From assembly GCA_043228905.1 (NCBI GenBank), contig JBHGNT010000016.1, positions 9,052,001 through 9,116,000 of the forward strand: a stretch of DNA of 64,000 bases. Reading direction: 5' to 3'. Position 1 is the first letter of the stretch, and each line of letters starts with the position of its first letter. The DNA comes from Azolla caroliniana. Lineage: Eukaryota > Polypodiophyta. The position numbers and the translations under genes are program-made. Shown piece by piece: positions 22,285 through 33,900 of this stretch. The notes beneath the pieces were generated by a model, which worked only from the letters and a program-made list of their open reading frames with translations, ran no database searches and had not been told where the DNA came from.

Positions 22285-22881
22285 TGACAGGAACTACTCG
22301 CTTTGATGAACAATGCTCGGCCACAACCGAACCTAGCATAAAACACAGAAAACAGGGAATGAAAGCACAATGCGATAGAGAGAAAAGTACACAGGATGTT
22401 TATGTGGAAAACCCAAACTCGGGAAAAACCACGGCAGCCCACAGACCGCAAACTATCACTATATCAGAATGTACAATAAGAAAGCCCCGAGGCCACGACC
22501 TCGAGCTTGCTATCTTCGCCACAGGCGGCGGTTACAATCAGAGGCAACGACCTCTTCCTCTCTCTCACTCTCTCTGTACACAGTTGCGCGCTCTAATCTT
22601 GCGCCAACAAGAATGACAACAACACACTCAAAAGTTTGCCCTAAGTCATATTTATACTAATATGACTTTTCGGCTATTTACAAATATAGCCACGATGGAC
22701 TCTCAGAAACATATTTTACGAATATGTCTCTTCATCCGGTGAGCACTCCTCACCGGGCCTGCATCATCCGGCGCTTGCTGGGTACTCGTCATCCGGTTCT
22801 CACCAGGGTCATCCGTAGTCGGGCACTCTTCATCCGGTTCTCACCGGGTCTGCACCATCCGGAGGGACCTGTTTCCTAACA
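22285..22881 (-). repeat. Cop-3 5' LTR (597 bp)
   Basis: It matches 18733-19371 apart from indels and scattered substitutions. Its inner edge at 22285 is fixed by the adjacent primer site. The copies are visibly more diverged than those of Cop-1, so this insertion is older. Confidence 0.92.
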
Positions 22882-23275
22882 TCTAAAATGACATCTGCGG
22901 ATTGTAGTTTCATAACATGAAAGTCAAGCTTCTCCAAATAGGTACCTATTTGAATTGGCAGTTGACAAACAATGCCACTGATGTATTGAACACTTCCATT
23001 TGCCATGTGAACTTGATAGATATGATCACTTGCGTTTATGTGGAGTTCCATTTACTGCACAAAGTGATTATTAAGAAAATTGTGAGAACTACCGGAATCA
23101 AACAAGAAATGTGATTGTGTTCCATTGATATACCCGACTGCTCGAAGTAAATCATTAGGTCCAAGTAAATGTGAAGGAAAAGTGCATTCACATGAACTTA
23201 AGTGGTTGGTATGAACTTCAACAACATCAAAAGACTCACTTGTGTGACTCGTAGATTTGTCTTGAGGAGGGGTTT
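22882..23275 (-). pseudogene. Gyp-2: gag end and protease fragment
   Basis: The - strand translation ('STSHTSESFDVVEVHTNH', '[20 protein letters not shown]', '[16 protein letters not shown]') matches the Gyp-5 gag end and protease at 62140-62535, including the protease Asp-Ser-Gly active site. It is colinear with 11113-13435, so both are parts of one element. About 600 bp of Gyp-5-equivalent sequence (61545-62140) is missing between them and was replaced by Cop-2 and Cop-3. Homology ends near 23275. Confidence 0.88.
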
Positions 23276-24897
23276 GGAGAGTAGTCCACCTAAAATGTGT
23301 GAGATCACTTGTTTGTTTCCCCCTTTTTGTGAACGTGGGCACACGTGAATGCACACTAACTTTTTATATTTCTCATGTATGTATGTTCATATATGAATAT
23401 ATTGCCTGCGTGAATGTGTGTGTTTAGTTGTTCTAGGATGAGGTGCATAAGATTCTAGAATTGGTTATTCAAAATTAGGGGACAATGTTCCCTCTTTTAA
23501 TATCCATTGGCAATCTATGGAAGCCTTGACATTGCCCGTATGGGTTGCTCCAACGATTGTCTATTCTACAGGATCCATGCAAATCTATTTCATTGGACTT
23601 CATTATAGATTTCTTGTCTTCCAAATGTTACAATACCAATTTTCTTTGAGAAAGTGCAGATGATGTTCTACCATTACGCCTTGAGATCAAAACGATCCCC
23701 TTATACCTTAATGGTGCTCCTATTGATGGAGATGGCATGTATATGACCATGGTGGCACCTAAAATGTCATCAATCATCTACACTATGCCAACCGATCTCT
23801 CGATTTAGGTCATCAAAGATAAAAAGATGTAAAAACCTATTCTCCCACATGGACAATATATTAAAACTACCTCCAAAAATGTGTACTGTAAACATTGAGC
23901 TCTAGCTTGTGAATATCCTAGAAACCAAGTTGGAAGTAGGAAAAAGTTAAAAAGAAATAATGACACTACCAAACCTTCACAAATCCAATAGACATTTGTA
24001 CTACACGCTCAACATTTGGATCCTTTATAATTAAATGAAAGATGAAGATAAGAAGGTAGAGGTTCCAACTTCACAATATCAAACTCTCTTGCAAAAGCTT
24101 AAATCCAAAGTTCTAAACCATAGAGAAATAACATTATGTACTTGTTTCTTGAAGATATCTTCAATCAATTAGAGCTCCCCCTTTCAAAACTCTTAAGGTT
24201 TTGGATTGGTCAGCACCCTTTCTCTTGATTCTTTATTTGTTTGGTTCAATCACAAAAGCCATCTACATATTACATGATTTCTCCTCGTAGGAAAAGCAAG
24301 CATTGGTTAAAAATAAAAGGTATTATATTACTCACGAGTCACATACATACGAAGCTAGTGTATTTTAGTAAGGCTACCAGAGTCTAAATCTAAACAATGG
24401 CATCCAAGGTCTAGAGTGTGAAATTACAGAAGCATAGAAGAGTTCATCGAATTTCTCAAATGTTACCCGACATTTAGCTTAATCTGAAAGGATATTAAGT
24501 GGACGCAAATGTGAAGCATTGTTTGGGAATGTGGGGGACAAATCTCAGGGATTTGGCCAAATAGATACAGAAGGAACAAGACAAAAAAGTATGGGCAGCC
24601 TCTATAGTCATTTTGGTTGGGAGTCTTTTATCCTCCCCTCCCTAACTATGCTCTTCTTTTCTTCTTAAAGATGTGTGAAATTAGTTATAGTTACTTTTTT
24701 GTACATATGTACATTCGCGCCTTTATATTGACAAGTGACACTCAGCTTTTTCTTGTTTTGTAAGAGATTTTTGTCATTTACTATTTGCAGTACTTTGCCA
24801 CTTTTCAAGCGACGGAATTGTCATTAGACAAAAGCTGAAAAACCTCTTCTTAAGGACTAATGAATGTAGTCAAGACACACCAAAAGTATGTATGTAT
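23276..24897. other. Low-copy stretch without recognisable gene
   Basis: AT-rich DNA with no frame of convincing composition, no LTR ends and no RNA gene that I can recognise. It separates the Gyp-2 fragment from the 3' side of the gene at 25126-27180. Confidence 0.6.
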
Positions 24898-24903
24898 TTT
24901 ATT
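24898..24903 (-). terminator. Possible polyadenylation signal for the gene at 25126-27180
   Basis: AATAAA on the - strand, about 225 bp past the stop codon. The distance and sequence fit a plant near-upstream element. No transcript evidence is available. Confidence 0.35.
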
Positions 24904-25125
24904 TTACACAAGATCATCAAAAGACTTCTTACACAACAACCACTATGGCCTTAATCATCCTCGTTCGTTTGCTTTTAATCTTTTTGCAACAAGAAGAGGG
25001 CTCTGCTCTGGTGGTATCATGGAAGGGAGAACCAATCTTAATTAATTATATTGGAATGAGAACCATAAACAATGTTGGAAGCAAATGGGGGATCATAAAG
25101 ATATTGGAGTGTGCTATCTATCTAT

Positions 25126-27180
25126 CTAACAATCATTGTAAACAAGAGACTCTAAGGGGGAAGAGCAGATGTCTCGATGGATGAGGCGCAGCGCGCCGCT
25201 CCATCGCGGGCTCTTGCTCATGCCATGGATCATGGGGTACGAAGAGAGGCGGCCGGATTCCCTCGAGAAGAGCGAGAATTGGCGAGAGCCGGTGAGGGAG
25301 TGGACGAAAGACTCGGAATTGTCCAAGAGATGGAGGTGATCGAGGACCCTCTTGCCCAACACGGAGGAGCTCTTGTGGAGGAGCGAGGAGAGGAGGACAT
25401 TGTCGGGGAACGCATCCCGGCTCTTCCTCTCCAGCGCCACACGCACGATCTCGGTCACCATCGTGTTGGCGAGCCCCCGTATCTGTTGCATACTCCCCAC
25501 AATTGCCCCACTATTCACAAGCCTCTTCTTCTTCTCTGCTTCCTCCAGATGGCTCCACATGCTCCGCCCATAAACCCTCTCGTACAGCCCCCCGGACATC
25601 ATCATGCCCGTCCCTCGCGATCTCCCTCTCCTTCTCCTGCTACTCCCACTATTCATGTTCCTCTTCGCATTAGGCCGAGCCTCCTCCTCATTCATGCTGT
25701 TTCCTGCGCTCCCGCTTCTTCTTCTGCTATGTACCTGCAAGTGCCGCCACCCAAAACCGGGACTGCTATTATTGGTCCCGGCGCTGAGGAGCTCACGTGA
25801 TACCGCCATATCTCTCGTCCCCATCATCTCTGAGCTGCGCTCCCTTATTATATCTCTTATTCTGCTGGAAGTAGCAGCGCTAGCCCACGGCCTATCTTCC
25901 AAGGGTATGTACAGACCCACCTTCCTCCTTACCAGGGTTAATGGGTCCCCAAGGATAGCCACTCCACGTACATCCGTGAGGAGGACGTGCTTGAACCTAT
26001 GTTTCACCATGCCCAGCAACATTTGGTAGCAAGCCCATCTCCTCAGCGATAGAGGAGGGTTGTCGATGAACCCTTGCAGAGTATCATCTGGATTTAGCTC
26101 CGACACATCAAATCCGACGATGGAGCCCCACACCAATCCATCATTTGTAAACTCTTGGTAAGCAGGTTCTCCATCTCTCAGAGCGGTTGTTCTGTTGCTG
26201 TTGGCATTGAGCTCATGAGATAGGTTATGAGATCCCCATAGAGGCCGGAGATCTAGATTGGATGCTTTTCTCTCTGAGAAAGCATTGATATTGAATGGAC
26301 TTATGGATGAATTGGACAGCGCAACGGTGCTGGTGATGAGATGCTTAGACCCAATTATGGATGTTCCATTCCTTGCGTTGGCTTGCTCTCTGATCGGACC
26401 AATCCCATCGTCGTTAGCTACCTTAGAACCCCCGGTAGCGGAGGACAGTTCTAGAAGCTTCTGGAAGCTCTCATTCTCTTCGTGGATCGCCTCCACTATG
26501 AGTGAGGGGAGCGTGTTCCACTGATCAAACAGAAGCACAACATCTGCTCTCGCAGTGATGCCACACCTGTGCAGAGTTCTCAGAAAGACCCTGAACTCCG
26601 TCAATGGAATCCTCTCTCCCACGTGAGCAACAACCACTTCATTCATTGCTCTGTTCCCTCTCCTGAACACTCTCCCAAGACCTCTCAATGCAGCAGCAGC
26701 AGGGATCATTAATCTTTGAGCTGTATCTGTATGATGATGATTTCTATGACTTGAAGATGTATGCTCTCCACCATCATCATCATCGATATTGATGGTGTTA
26801 TGCTCAGAATCATAGCTCAATTTGGGCGGGATTGAGTGCGACTGGTCAAGATTGGTGCTGCAACAATGCAAGAAAACAGAGATTGTGATCAAGAAGAGGA
26901 AGAGAGCGGAGCACACATAGGAATAGAGCTTTAATGGTTTCTTGCTAGAATTAGGCGATGCAGGTTGCATTGAAGCAGAGGAGGAGGAAGAAGAAGAAGA
27001 AGAAGAAGAGGAGGAGGAGGAGGTAGCAGCAGATATGGTGGAGGGGGAAGCCAGGAAATCAGTAGAAAAGGCTGACTGTTTTTCTTGATGGTGGTGGTGG
27101 TGATGATGATGATGATGGTGATGCTTTTCTTCAAAGAAATCTTCAAAGCAAGAATGCTTTCTGATGCTGAGCCTCGACAT
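25126..27180 (-). CDS. Membrane-anchored plant protein of unknown function with degenerate glycosyltransferase-like domain
   Basis: An uninterrupted 684-codon frame from a true ATG to TAG in a region free of transposons; the only gene here that looks like active host sequence. Residues 20-31 are twelve His and ~54-68 are mostly Ser. A single hydrophobic segment at about 84-106 ('SYVCSALFLFLITISVF'), preceded by Lys residues, predicts a type II membrane protein, probably of the secretory pathway. The lumenal part contains 'VVVAHVGERIPLTEF' (~178), 'HVLLTDVRGVAILGDPL' (~402), 'NSGAIVGSMQQIRGLA' (~555) and 'FPDNVLLSSLL' (~590). These resemble the DVRD...GDP, N-x-G-GG and DQ..LN blocks of GT-A nucleotide-sugar transferases, but with the second Asp of DVRD replaced by Gly and DQ by DN. 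I believe it belongs to an uncharacterised plant DUF family. The catalytic role is unproven and activity may be lost. Confidence 0.85.
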   Translation of the reverse strand: MSRLSIRKHSCFEDFFEEKHHHHHHHHHHHHQEKQSAFSTDFLASPSTISAATSSSSSSSSSSSSSSSASMQPASPNSSKKPLKLYSYVCSALFLFLITISVFLHCCSTNLDQSHSIPPKLSYDSEHNTINIDDDDGGEHTSSSHRNHHHTDTAQRLMIPAAAALRGLGRVFRRGNRAMNEVVVAHVGERIPLTEFRVFLRTLHRCGITARADVVLLFDQWNTLPSLIVEAIHEENESFQKLLELSSATGGSKVANDDGIGPIREQANARNGTSIIGSKHLITSTVALSNSSISPFNINAFSERKASNLDLRPLWGSHNLSHELNANSNRTTALRDGEPAYQEFTNDGLVWGSIVGFDVSELNPDDTLQGFIDNPPLSLRRWACYQMLLGMVKHRFKHVLLTDVRGVAILGDPLTLVRRKVGLYIPLEDRPWASAATSSRIRDIIRERSSEMMGTRDMAVSRELLSAGTNNSSPGFGWRHLQVHSRRRSGSAGNSMNEEEARPNAKRNMNSGSSRRRRGRSRGTGMMMSGGLYERVYGRSMWSHLEEAEKKKRLVNSGAIVGSMQQIRGLANTMVTEIVRVALERKSRDAFPDNVLLSSLLHKSSSVLGKRVLDHLHLLDNSESFVHSLTGSRQFSLFSRESGRLSSYPMIHGMSKSPRWSGALRLIHRDICSSPLESLVYNDC

Positions 27181-29160
27181 GAGGCCAATACCATATGTAT
27201 CTATATAACTAATTCATTCATTAATTTGCATATGTTAAAGAGAGCTAGCTAGCTGCTCCCTTCTTTTTGCTCTCCTGATCTGTTGTTGTTGTTGTTCAGC
27301 AAAGATGAGGAAGACGAGAAGAAAGGAGAAGCAGAAATGGATGCAGGAAACATGACGGGTTCATCCAAAGAAAGAAGGCAATTGTGTTCCGATAGGAATA
27401 TAGGAAGGGATGAAATGAAATGAAATGGTGGGTGGGTAGATGGATGGATGGATGGATGGATTAGAAAGAAGAGAACATCAAATATCAAATCAAAATCATA
27501 AACCTGACTGAAAGAAGAAGAGAAAAGCGATAAAAAGAGACCCACAGAGAGAGAGAGAGAGAGATGGATGGATGGATGGATAGATAAATAGATAGATGAG
27601 AGAAAGGCGTGAAATGAAGAAAGAGGGAATAATAGATGGGGTGAGGTGAAAATTGAAATAATAAATCCAAAAAACAGAGCGAGAGCGAGAGAGAGGGAGG
27701 GGTTTTTTTTAAAACAAATAAAGAAAGGTGAAGAAAGAAGAAAACTGTTTAAAAACAAAAACAAAAAGGAACAGACAGACAGACGAACACAAAGAGAGAG
27801 AGAGAGAGTGTGTGTGTTTGTTTGTTTGCTGGGGCAATTTGCTGATTTCACATGAGTCGAAATACTGACTGAACTCTCTCTCTCTCTCTCCTTCCTCTCT
27901 CCACACACGGCGAATGGAGGAAGAGGGGGCTAGAAATGGAGTTTCAAGAAATGAGGAGGAGTTCATATGTACATATACTCATAGTCTCATACCATACATC
28001 CACACATACATACATATACCATGCATACATATATCAGACAGACTGTACTCACTCTCTCTCTCTCTCTAGTGTACTGTCCTAAATTCTAATAATGCAATGC
28101 ATTCATTCATTCATTCATTCACACACCCTCCTCCACCCCTGCTGCCTCTTTAACTAACGAAGAACTATGTACATACCACCACCACGAAGTCTAGATTTTA
28201 GATTTAGGTTTGGATTAGATTTGATTTAGAAAGAAGTGATGTCGCGACAGCAATGCATGAATGAATACAGAGACAGACAGATGTAGATATACATATACAT
28301 AATATTATGCACACACATAGTTTTTCTATTTTTACACACTTATTTATTTTTCTTTTTCTTTTCTTGTGTTTTTTATATGCGCTAATAAGAAAATGAGCCA
28401 AGATTTCTTGTTTCTTGTTTTGCTTTTATATTTATATTCAAGAAGGAAGCCCTCTGTTTTTCCTATTTTCCTTTTATTTTTTACTTGCTTTATTTTTTCC
28501 CTTTGGGTGGGGAGGGGGGGGGGGCGGAAAGAGAAAGGGAAAGAGAAAGGGAAAGAGAAAGGGAAAGGGGAACAGAACAGAACACAGGAAAGGGGCAGCA
28601 AATGAAGATATTTTTTTTGTTTTATGTGATTGCTCTATGTGTGTGTGTTTTGGGGAAGGGGAGCAATTTTATGAATTGATATAAATTTGCATTTGGTTTG
28701 TTTCGCCATTTTTGCACTCACTCATTGCTTCTATAATAAATACATACATTAATACAAGTCAATATTGCCTTTGTATGTATGTATGTATGTACATATATAT
28801 CTTAATTGAAGAAGCCCACCAACCAACCCAAAGAGGAGGTGGAGGTGGGGGGGCATAAAGAAAGAGAGAGAGAGAGAGAGAGATTAATGGTTTTTAAGAT
28901 TCTAGAGAGAGAAATATATGAATGTTTTTTAAGATTTGGGAGAGAGAAAGAGAATTGATGAATATGTGTGTGTGTGTAGAATTTAATGAGAGGATGAAAG
29001 GGGATGCTTGGATGTGAGGGAAGGGGAGAGAGAGAGAGAGGAGCCGAGCAATGAAGAAAAGAAAGGAGAGATATTAAAGACAAGAATGAAGAGGAATAAA
29101 TAAAAGGATCTCTTCATCTCGAGATGGGGGAGGGAAGGAGCAGCATTATGGTAGTAGGTA
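27181..29160. promoter_or_regulatory. Microsatellite-rich upstream region and likely 5' leader of the gene at 25126-27180
   Basis: Directly upstream of the ATG (reading -) lie CT-rich blocks on the coding strand, typical of plant leaders and core promoters. Repeats seen include (GGAT)n at 27438-27465 and 27563-27580, (GA)n at 27545-27562, 27795-27807, 28862-28882 and 29025-29040, and (ATTC)n at 28100-28120. A G-rich run is at 28505-28527, a GGGAAAGAGAAA 12-bp minisatellite at 28526-28569 and (TATG)n near 28773-28790. Low-complexity frames here are not genes. I cannot place a transcription start. Confidence 0.5.
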
Positions 29161-30750
29161 CCCGGTTCAAGATATGTATCTATATTTTGTGTAATAGAGA
29201 AACTTAGAACATACTGTGCAGCAAGACATGAACATCATCATGTTGATGTAAGTTGCACTTGTAATTGCTTGCTTAGGAACACATGACATATAGTTCTCGT
29301 TGTAACAAACCCCTCTTTTAATGGTGCTTAAGCATCTAGCATAATCTTCATTTTCATCCTTTGTATGTCTTGTCAAGAATTTGCCTCTATAATCCTTGTG
29401 TATTTTAATTTTTCACATATTACAGCAACATTCTCAAATATTTGCTCTCTCAAACATGTATTTACATGATTCTCATTTCCAATTTAGGTTTCACTTTTCA
29501 ATGGACCCTTGAGAGGGGGGCCAAACCTTGGAAGTGTAAAATGTTGGCCTATTGACATAATTCCATTCTTCTCATGATGATTGCATAAACTTGTATTGGA
29601 TTTCTTCTCCGGCCTTCTACATACTTATAAGTTATACCTTAGGTCAAATTGCCCTTTTGTGCAACCCAGTTGTTACTTTCAAGTTGGCACATGGATATTC
29701 TTCTATAGAGGAACTCGAAAGCTATATAAATGCACTTCATGGTTGAGGTTAGGCTAACTCAAGAAGAACCTTAGAACTTCAAAAAGATTGAGGATTGTGA
29801 TGCTTGGAATAAAGAGAAGAATCAAATACTGCACATAAATTCCATTTTTGTTATCAACCTCCTACATACGCAAAACAAAGATACATCGTTAAAAGCAAGA
29901 AAGTGGACGGAATGTCCTGTAATTGTATAAGGAATCAAGAAGGCCATTGTCTTATTTTCTTGGGATTAACAAAACATCTCTATGCCTTGACTAAAACTAC
30001 CAAAATACCCTATCTTTCTCATCACACATAAATTATTTACATCCACAAAACGATTGAATATTATCGATGGGATGAGGACAAGCCCATGATTAGAGAGGAG
30101 AATGTGTTGAGCCATTTTGTTTTATATTTGTGGGGAAGTAAGAGTGCAAGAAAGATAAATGGAGAAGAGAAAAAGAACATTTTGGTCATTTTAGTCTTTT
30201 TAGGGTGTATTTTTGGAATTCTACATATAGGGCTTTTAAGGCAATGGTATTAATGGTATTGTTTTCAAGCTCTTGATTCTAAAAGAGATTTGCAAAGCCA
30301 TAATTTGTGGAGGTAATAGTTCGGGTGTCATATCTCAAGCATGAAGTTATAGATCATTGTTATGACGAACCTAACATCAAACCCTTTGCTCCCATAACCT
30401 TGTCCAAACAAACACAAATGATGGAGGCACGACCTCTCCTCCATCATGCACACTTTAATAAATCAATTTATAATATCTTATAAGAGGGACAAATTTGTGA
30501 TGTGGCATGTGTGAAAGGACAACAATATGAAAAGGTCAAGTTTTACAACAATAGAGCATGTAATATATATGACTACACCATGTTGAAACTCAAGATGTCC
30601 ACTCAACAACACTCTTTCAATCTTCTTTCATGTTTCCTTTAATCTTCTTACCTATATAAAGAGGTTTTCCAAATGATGATGTAATCAGGATAATTTGAAT
30701 CATATTACTAAAGCTATTGTACCTTCATAGGATTTATAACTACTACTTCC
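29161..30750. other. Low-copy stretch without recognisable gene
   Basis: AT-rich DNA between the gene's upstream region and the LINE. No long frame of normal composition and no repeat ends are visible. The rightmost part may include the 3' untranslated tail of the LINE. Confidence 0.55.
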
Positions 30751-30977
30751 ATTAGTTAAGAATGTACAAAGGAATCATTTACAACTCATATCTTACAAGA
30801 CATCTTGCATGTCAAAGGAAAACAATGTGTAGATGAAACAACATAAAAAACAACTCCAAAACACCACATCATTCTATGTGTATAGCATTACTCGAACACA
30901 TATTCTCCACGTGAGCCTCATACAAAAACAGAATTCAACATAGATGTCCTCCATTCGCTCCTCATGGCAGCACCCAT

Positions 30978-33900
30978 CTAGATGTTAGGAACACTTGGAG
31001 GGAACAGCCACCGCGGTGGTTGATAATTCCACTTCACTTTACCATCCATTATCTGCAGCATCGACGAACCGCTCCATTTCCGAAGGAATCGAGCTCTAGC
31101 TTCTTCACTTGCATCAGATGGCCCTTGAAGACTTTCAAACTCACCTCGCAACGTAGAAATAAGATTAAACCATATCATCATTAAATTCTCAGCCGATGGG
31201 GTTCGTTTACCTGCGAGGGTCTCCTTGCACCGAGATACCCACACTTGCCAGACCGTAAGGCCGACCACTAGTACCCATATGTCCACGTAGCGTTCTTGTA
31301 AGAAGAATAAACCTCCTTGCGTTGCTGGTTGCACAGATCCTTGCTTCACCATTAAAGAAGGATTGTTTCCATTCCACCCTTGAAACCACGAGGCCGATTC
31401 AATGGCCAACCAAGTGATTGCTGTGCTCGATACATGAACCTCAACCCCAAGACGAGCCAAGATTCTTAAGCTCCTCAGCCAAATTTCTTGCGCTCGTGGG
31501 CAGCACCACAAACAATGAGCGATGTCCTCCAAGCTCGCACTACACGCCTTGCAACCACTCATGCCGCCTCTATTCCCAAGCCACTCTCCCGTTGGAACAA
31601 CCCGATGGGTGATTAACCAGAAAAACACTTTGATCCGCTCGGGAAGGGATGAGTTCCATATCCTGCTCCTGGTTCTATCCACGAAGACTGAATCGATAGC
31701 TGCATGGGTCCACTTGTTGGCACATTTCTCACAATACGAACCTAACTTTCTCCCCAAGCGCGTCGAGTATTCGAAGAAACCTAGTGATTTAGCTTGTTCT
31801 CCCTTCCACCTATATTCAGCAAGATCCCATTCTACGCGCTCGAGAGGCTTGCCTTCAACCACGTACAAGATCCAATCCTCCTCGACCTCTTCGACTGGTG
31901 GATTCACCTTCCATTTCTTTCCATGTCTTGCCACAATTCTAATAGGGTACCAGCCTGCACTTTCATCTAATAATCCCATCAGGACGGTCTTCCCACTCTT
32001 TCCTAGACCCCTGACATTGATAATATTTCCGGTACCATCACATTGTCCAGACCATTCACCCTCTTCCTCATTACCAATAGGAAGCGAGGAGACAACTGTA
32101 TTGACTACGTCAAGCATCTTTCTGCCATTTCTGACCTTTCCCATGTCTTCATATAATTGATCACGATTACTGCCGGACAACCACAGCCAATCAGCCACCG
32201 AGTGTATCCCTAGACAATGCAATATAGCCCATGGCATGCACTTGCTTTGTCCAAGCATCATTCCTTCTGGCGATTACACAGTCTCGTTCCACAATAGGGG
32301 TTGGCGCATCCATTCAGCACTAGTATTTGGACGATTCCGACTTAGATGCCCACGAAGCATACTCCACGCCTGCATCACTGACATACAAGTACGATCAGCC
32401 AATCGGTTAGATTTCCTCAAATTTAAGTCCATGCAAAAAGGCCACGCTTTGTGTGACTTCCATTGCCCACCCAGTCTTGGACTCCATAGAATGCTCCTAT
32501 TATGTATCAATGTTTTCCATAACTCATCACCGGGTAGCAAGCTTCTTACCAATATCTTACATAACAATGCCTGACTCTGCAATCCAGGGTCAACCAATCC
32601 TAAACCCCCCTTACTCTTGGGAAGAATCAATGTGGACCATGATACTTTGGCTGCCGCATTGTCTTTCCTCATCCCAGCCCAAAGAAATCCCCTAATACAC
32701 GCTTTAACAGTACGAATAGCTTGCTTGTCAAACATCCACACTGAAATTGCATGCCATAATGTAGACAAAAGCACATGGTTAGCTACTATGATCCTGCCAG
32801 CCAATGATAAGTTCATCCCTGACCAGTTGCGAATTTTGTCATAGATTTTGCTTTGAATATGTTGCAGCTGAATTCCCTTGTCGATATCTACCCCAATCCA
32901 CGTTCCCAGATACCTAGTGGCTTCCCCGTTTGCAATCCATTTGAATTCAGCATTTGGCTTCCAAACAGGCTCGGGCTCCAAGCTGATCCAAAAACCCTTG
33001 GACTTCTTCCAATTAATGGACGCTCCCGATGCCTTGCAAAAGAGCTCAATAGCACTCTGTGCCCTCTCAAGATTCACTTCATTTCCTTGGAGGTATAGCA
33101 TCGTATCGTCCGCGAACTCCGAATCCAGCAGGGACTTCCTTGCGTTAGGGATCGAAAGACCATGAAGATTTGCCCCTTGGCTATTAAAAAGGGCAGACAT
33201 TGCTTCAGTAATAAAAAGGAAGAGAAAGGGGGCAAGAGGACAACCTTGCCTGATGGATCGAGTAAGAATGATTTGAGCTCCTTTCCTCCCTGCAATCAGC
33301 ACCTTACTCGAGCCATTCCTATATAAGGCTTGGGCAACACACCTCCATTCCAATGGTAGCTCAATGACCTTCATCACTTCTTCCAAGAAAGACCATTGCA
33401 CTCGATCATAGGCTTTCTCGAAGTCGAGCATCAGACAGGCTAAGTTTTGATTGGTCACCTTCACCGTTGCAACAGCCTCCCAAAACAAAATCACGTTGTC
33501 CATAATAGAACGATGCTCCATGAAACCAGTTTGATTGGATTGGATGATATCGCCTAGGAAGGGTTTGATTCTCTGCACTAATATGTTAGCAAAATTTTTA
33601 TAAATTAGGTTTAAAATTGTAATGGGCCTCCATTGCTTAATCTCGTGCAGCGCAGTCTCCGATTTCGGAATCAAGTAGATCAAGCCTTCATTGAAGCTAC
33701 TCGGCATCCGTCCCGTTCTCCACATCTCTTGCAGTCCAACTTTCAAGCTTGGAAAAATTTGCTCCCAAAACTCCTTGAAGAAGGCTTTGGGAAGACCATC
33801 ATCACCAGGACAAGCCATACTCTGTATCTTATCTAGCCCCGCTACAATCTCTTCCTCCTCTATGGCTTTTGACAACTGCGCTTTAGCTGCCTCTCCAATC

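Larger units (their letters stand above)
18733..22881 (-). mobile_element. Cop-3: internally deleted Ty1/copia element without matching target duplication
   Basis: LTRs lie at 22285-22881 (5' LTR in element orientation) and 18733-19371 (3' LTR). A tRNA-iMet primer site and a polypurine tract sit at the correct inner edges, so both LTR limits are well defined. The outer flanks are TGCAA (left, Cop-2 leader) and TCTAA (right, Gyp-2), which do not match. The coding part is Cop-1-like but lacks the second half of gag, all of protease and the front of integrase. Confidence 0.9.

Noticed and set aside
23276-24897. Hidden exon between Gyp-2 and the host gene
   Set aside because: No frame of normal composition with plausible splice sites could be recognised by eye.
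25177-25800. 207-codon + strand frame over the host gene
   Set aside because: It is antisense to the well-supported 684-codon gene and shows no recognisable domain.
27249-27966. Overlapping Ser/Leu/Phe-rich frames upstream of the host gene
   Set aside because: They are translations of CT/GA microsatellites and probable leader sequence.
30600-30978. Poly(A) tail and target duplication of the LINE
   Set aside because: No T-run on the + strand and no matching flank repeats were found, so the element ends are left approximate.
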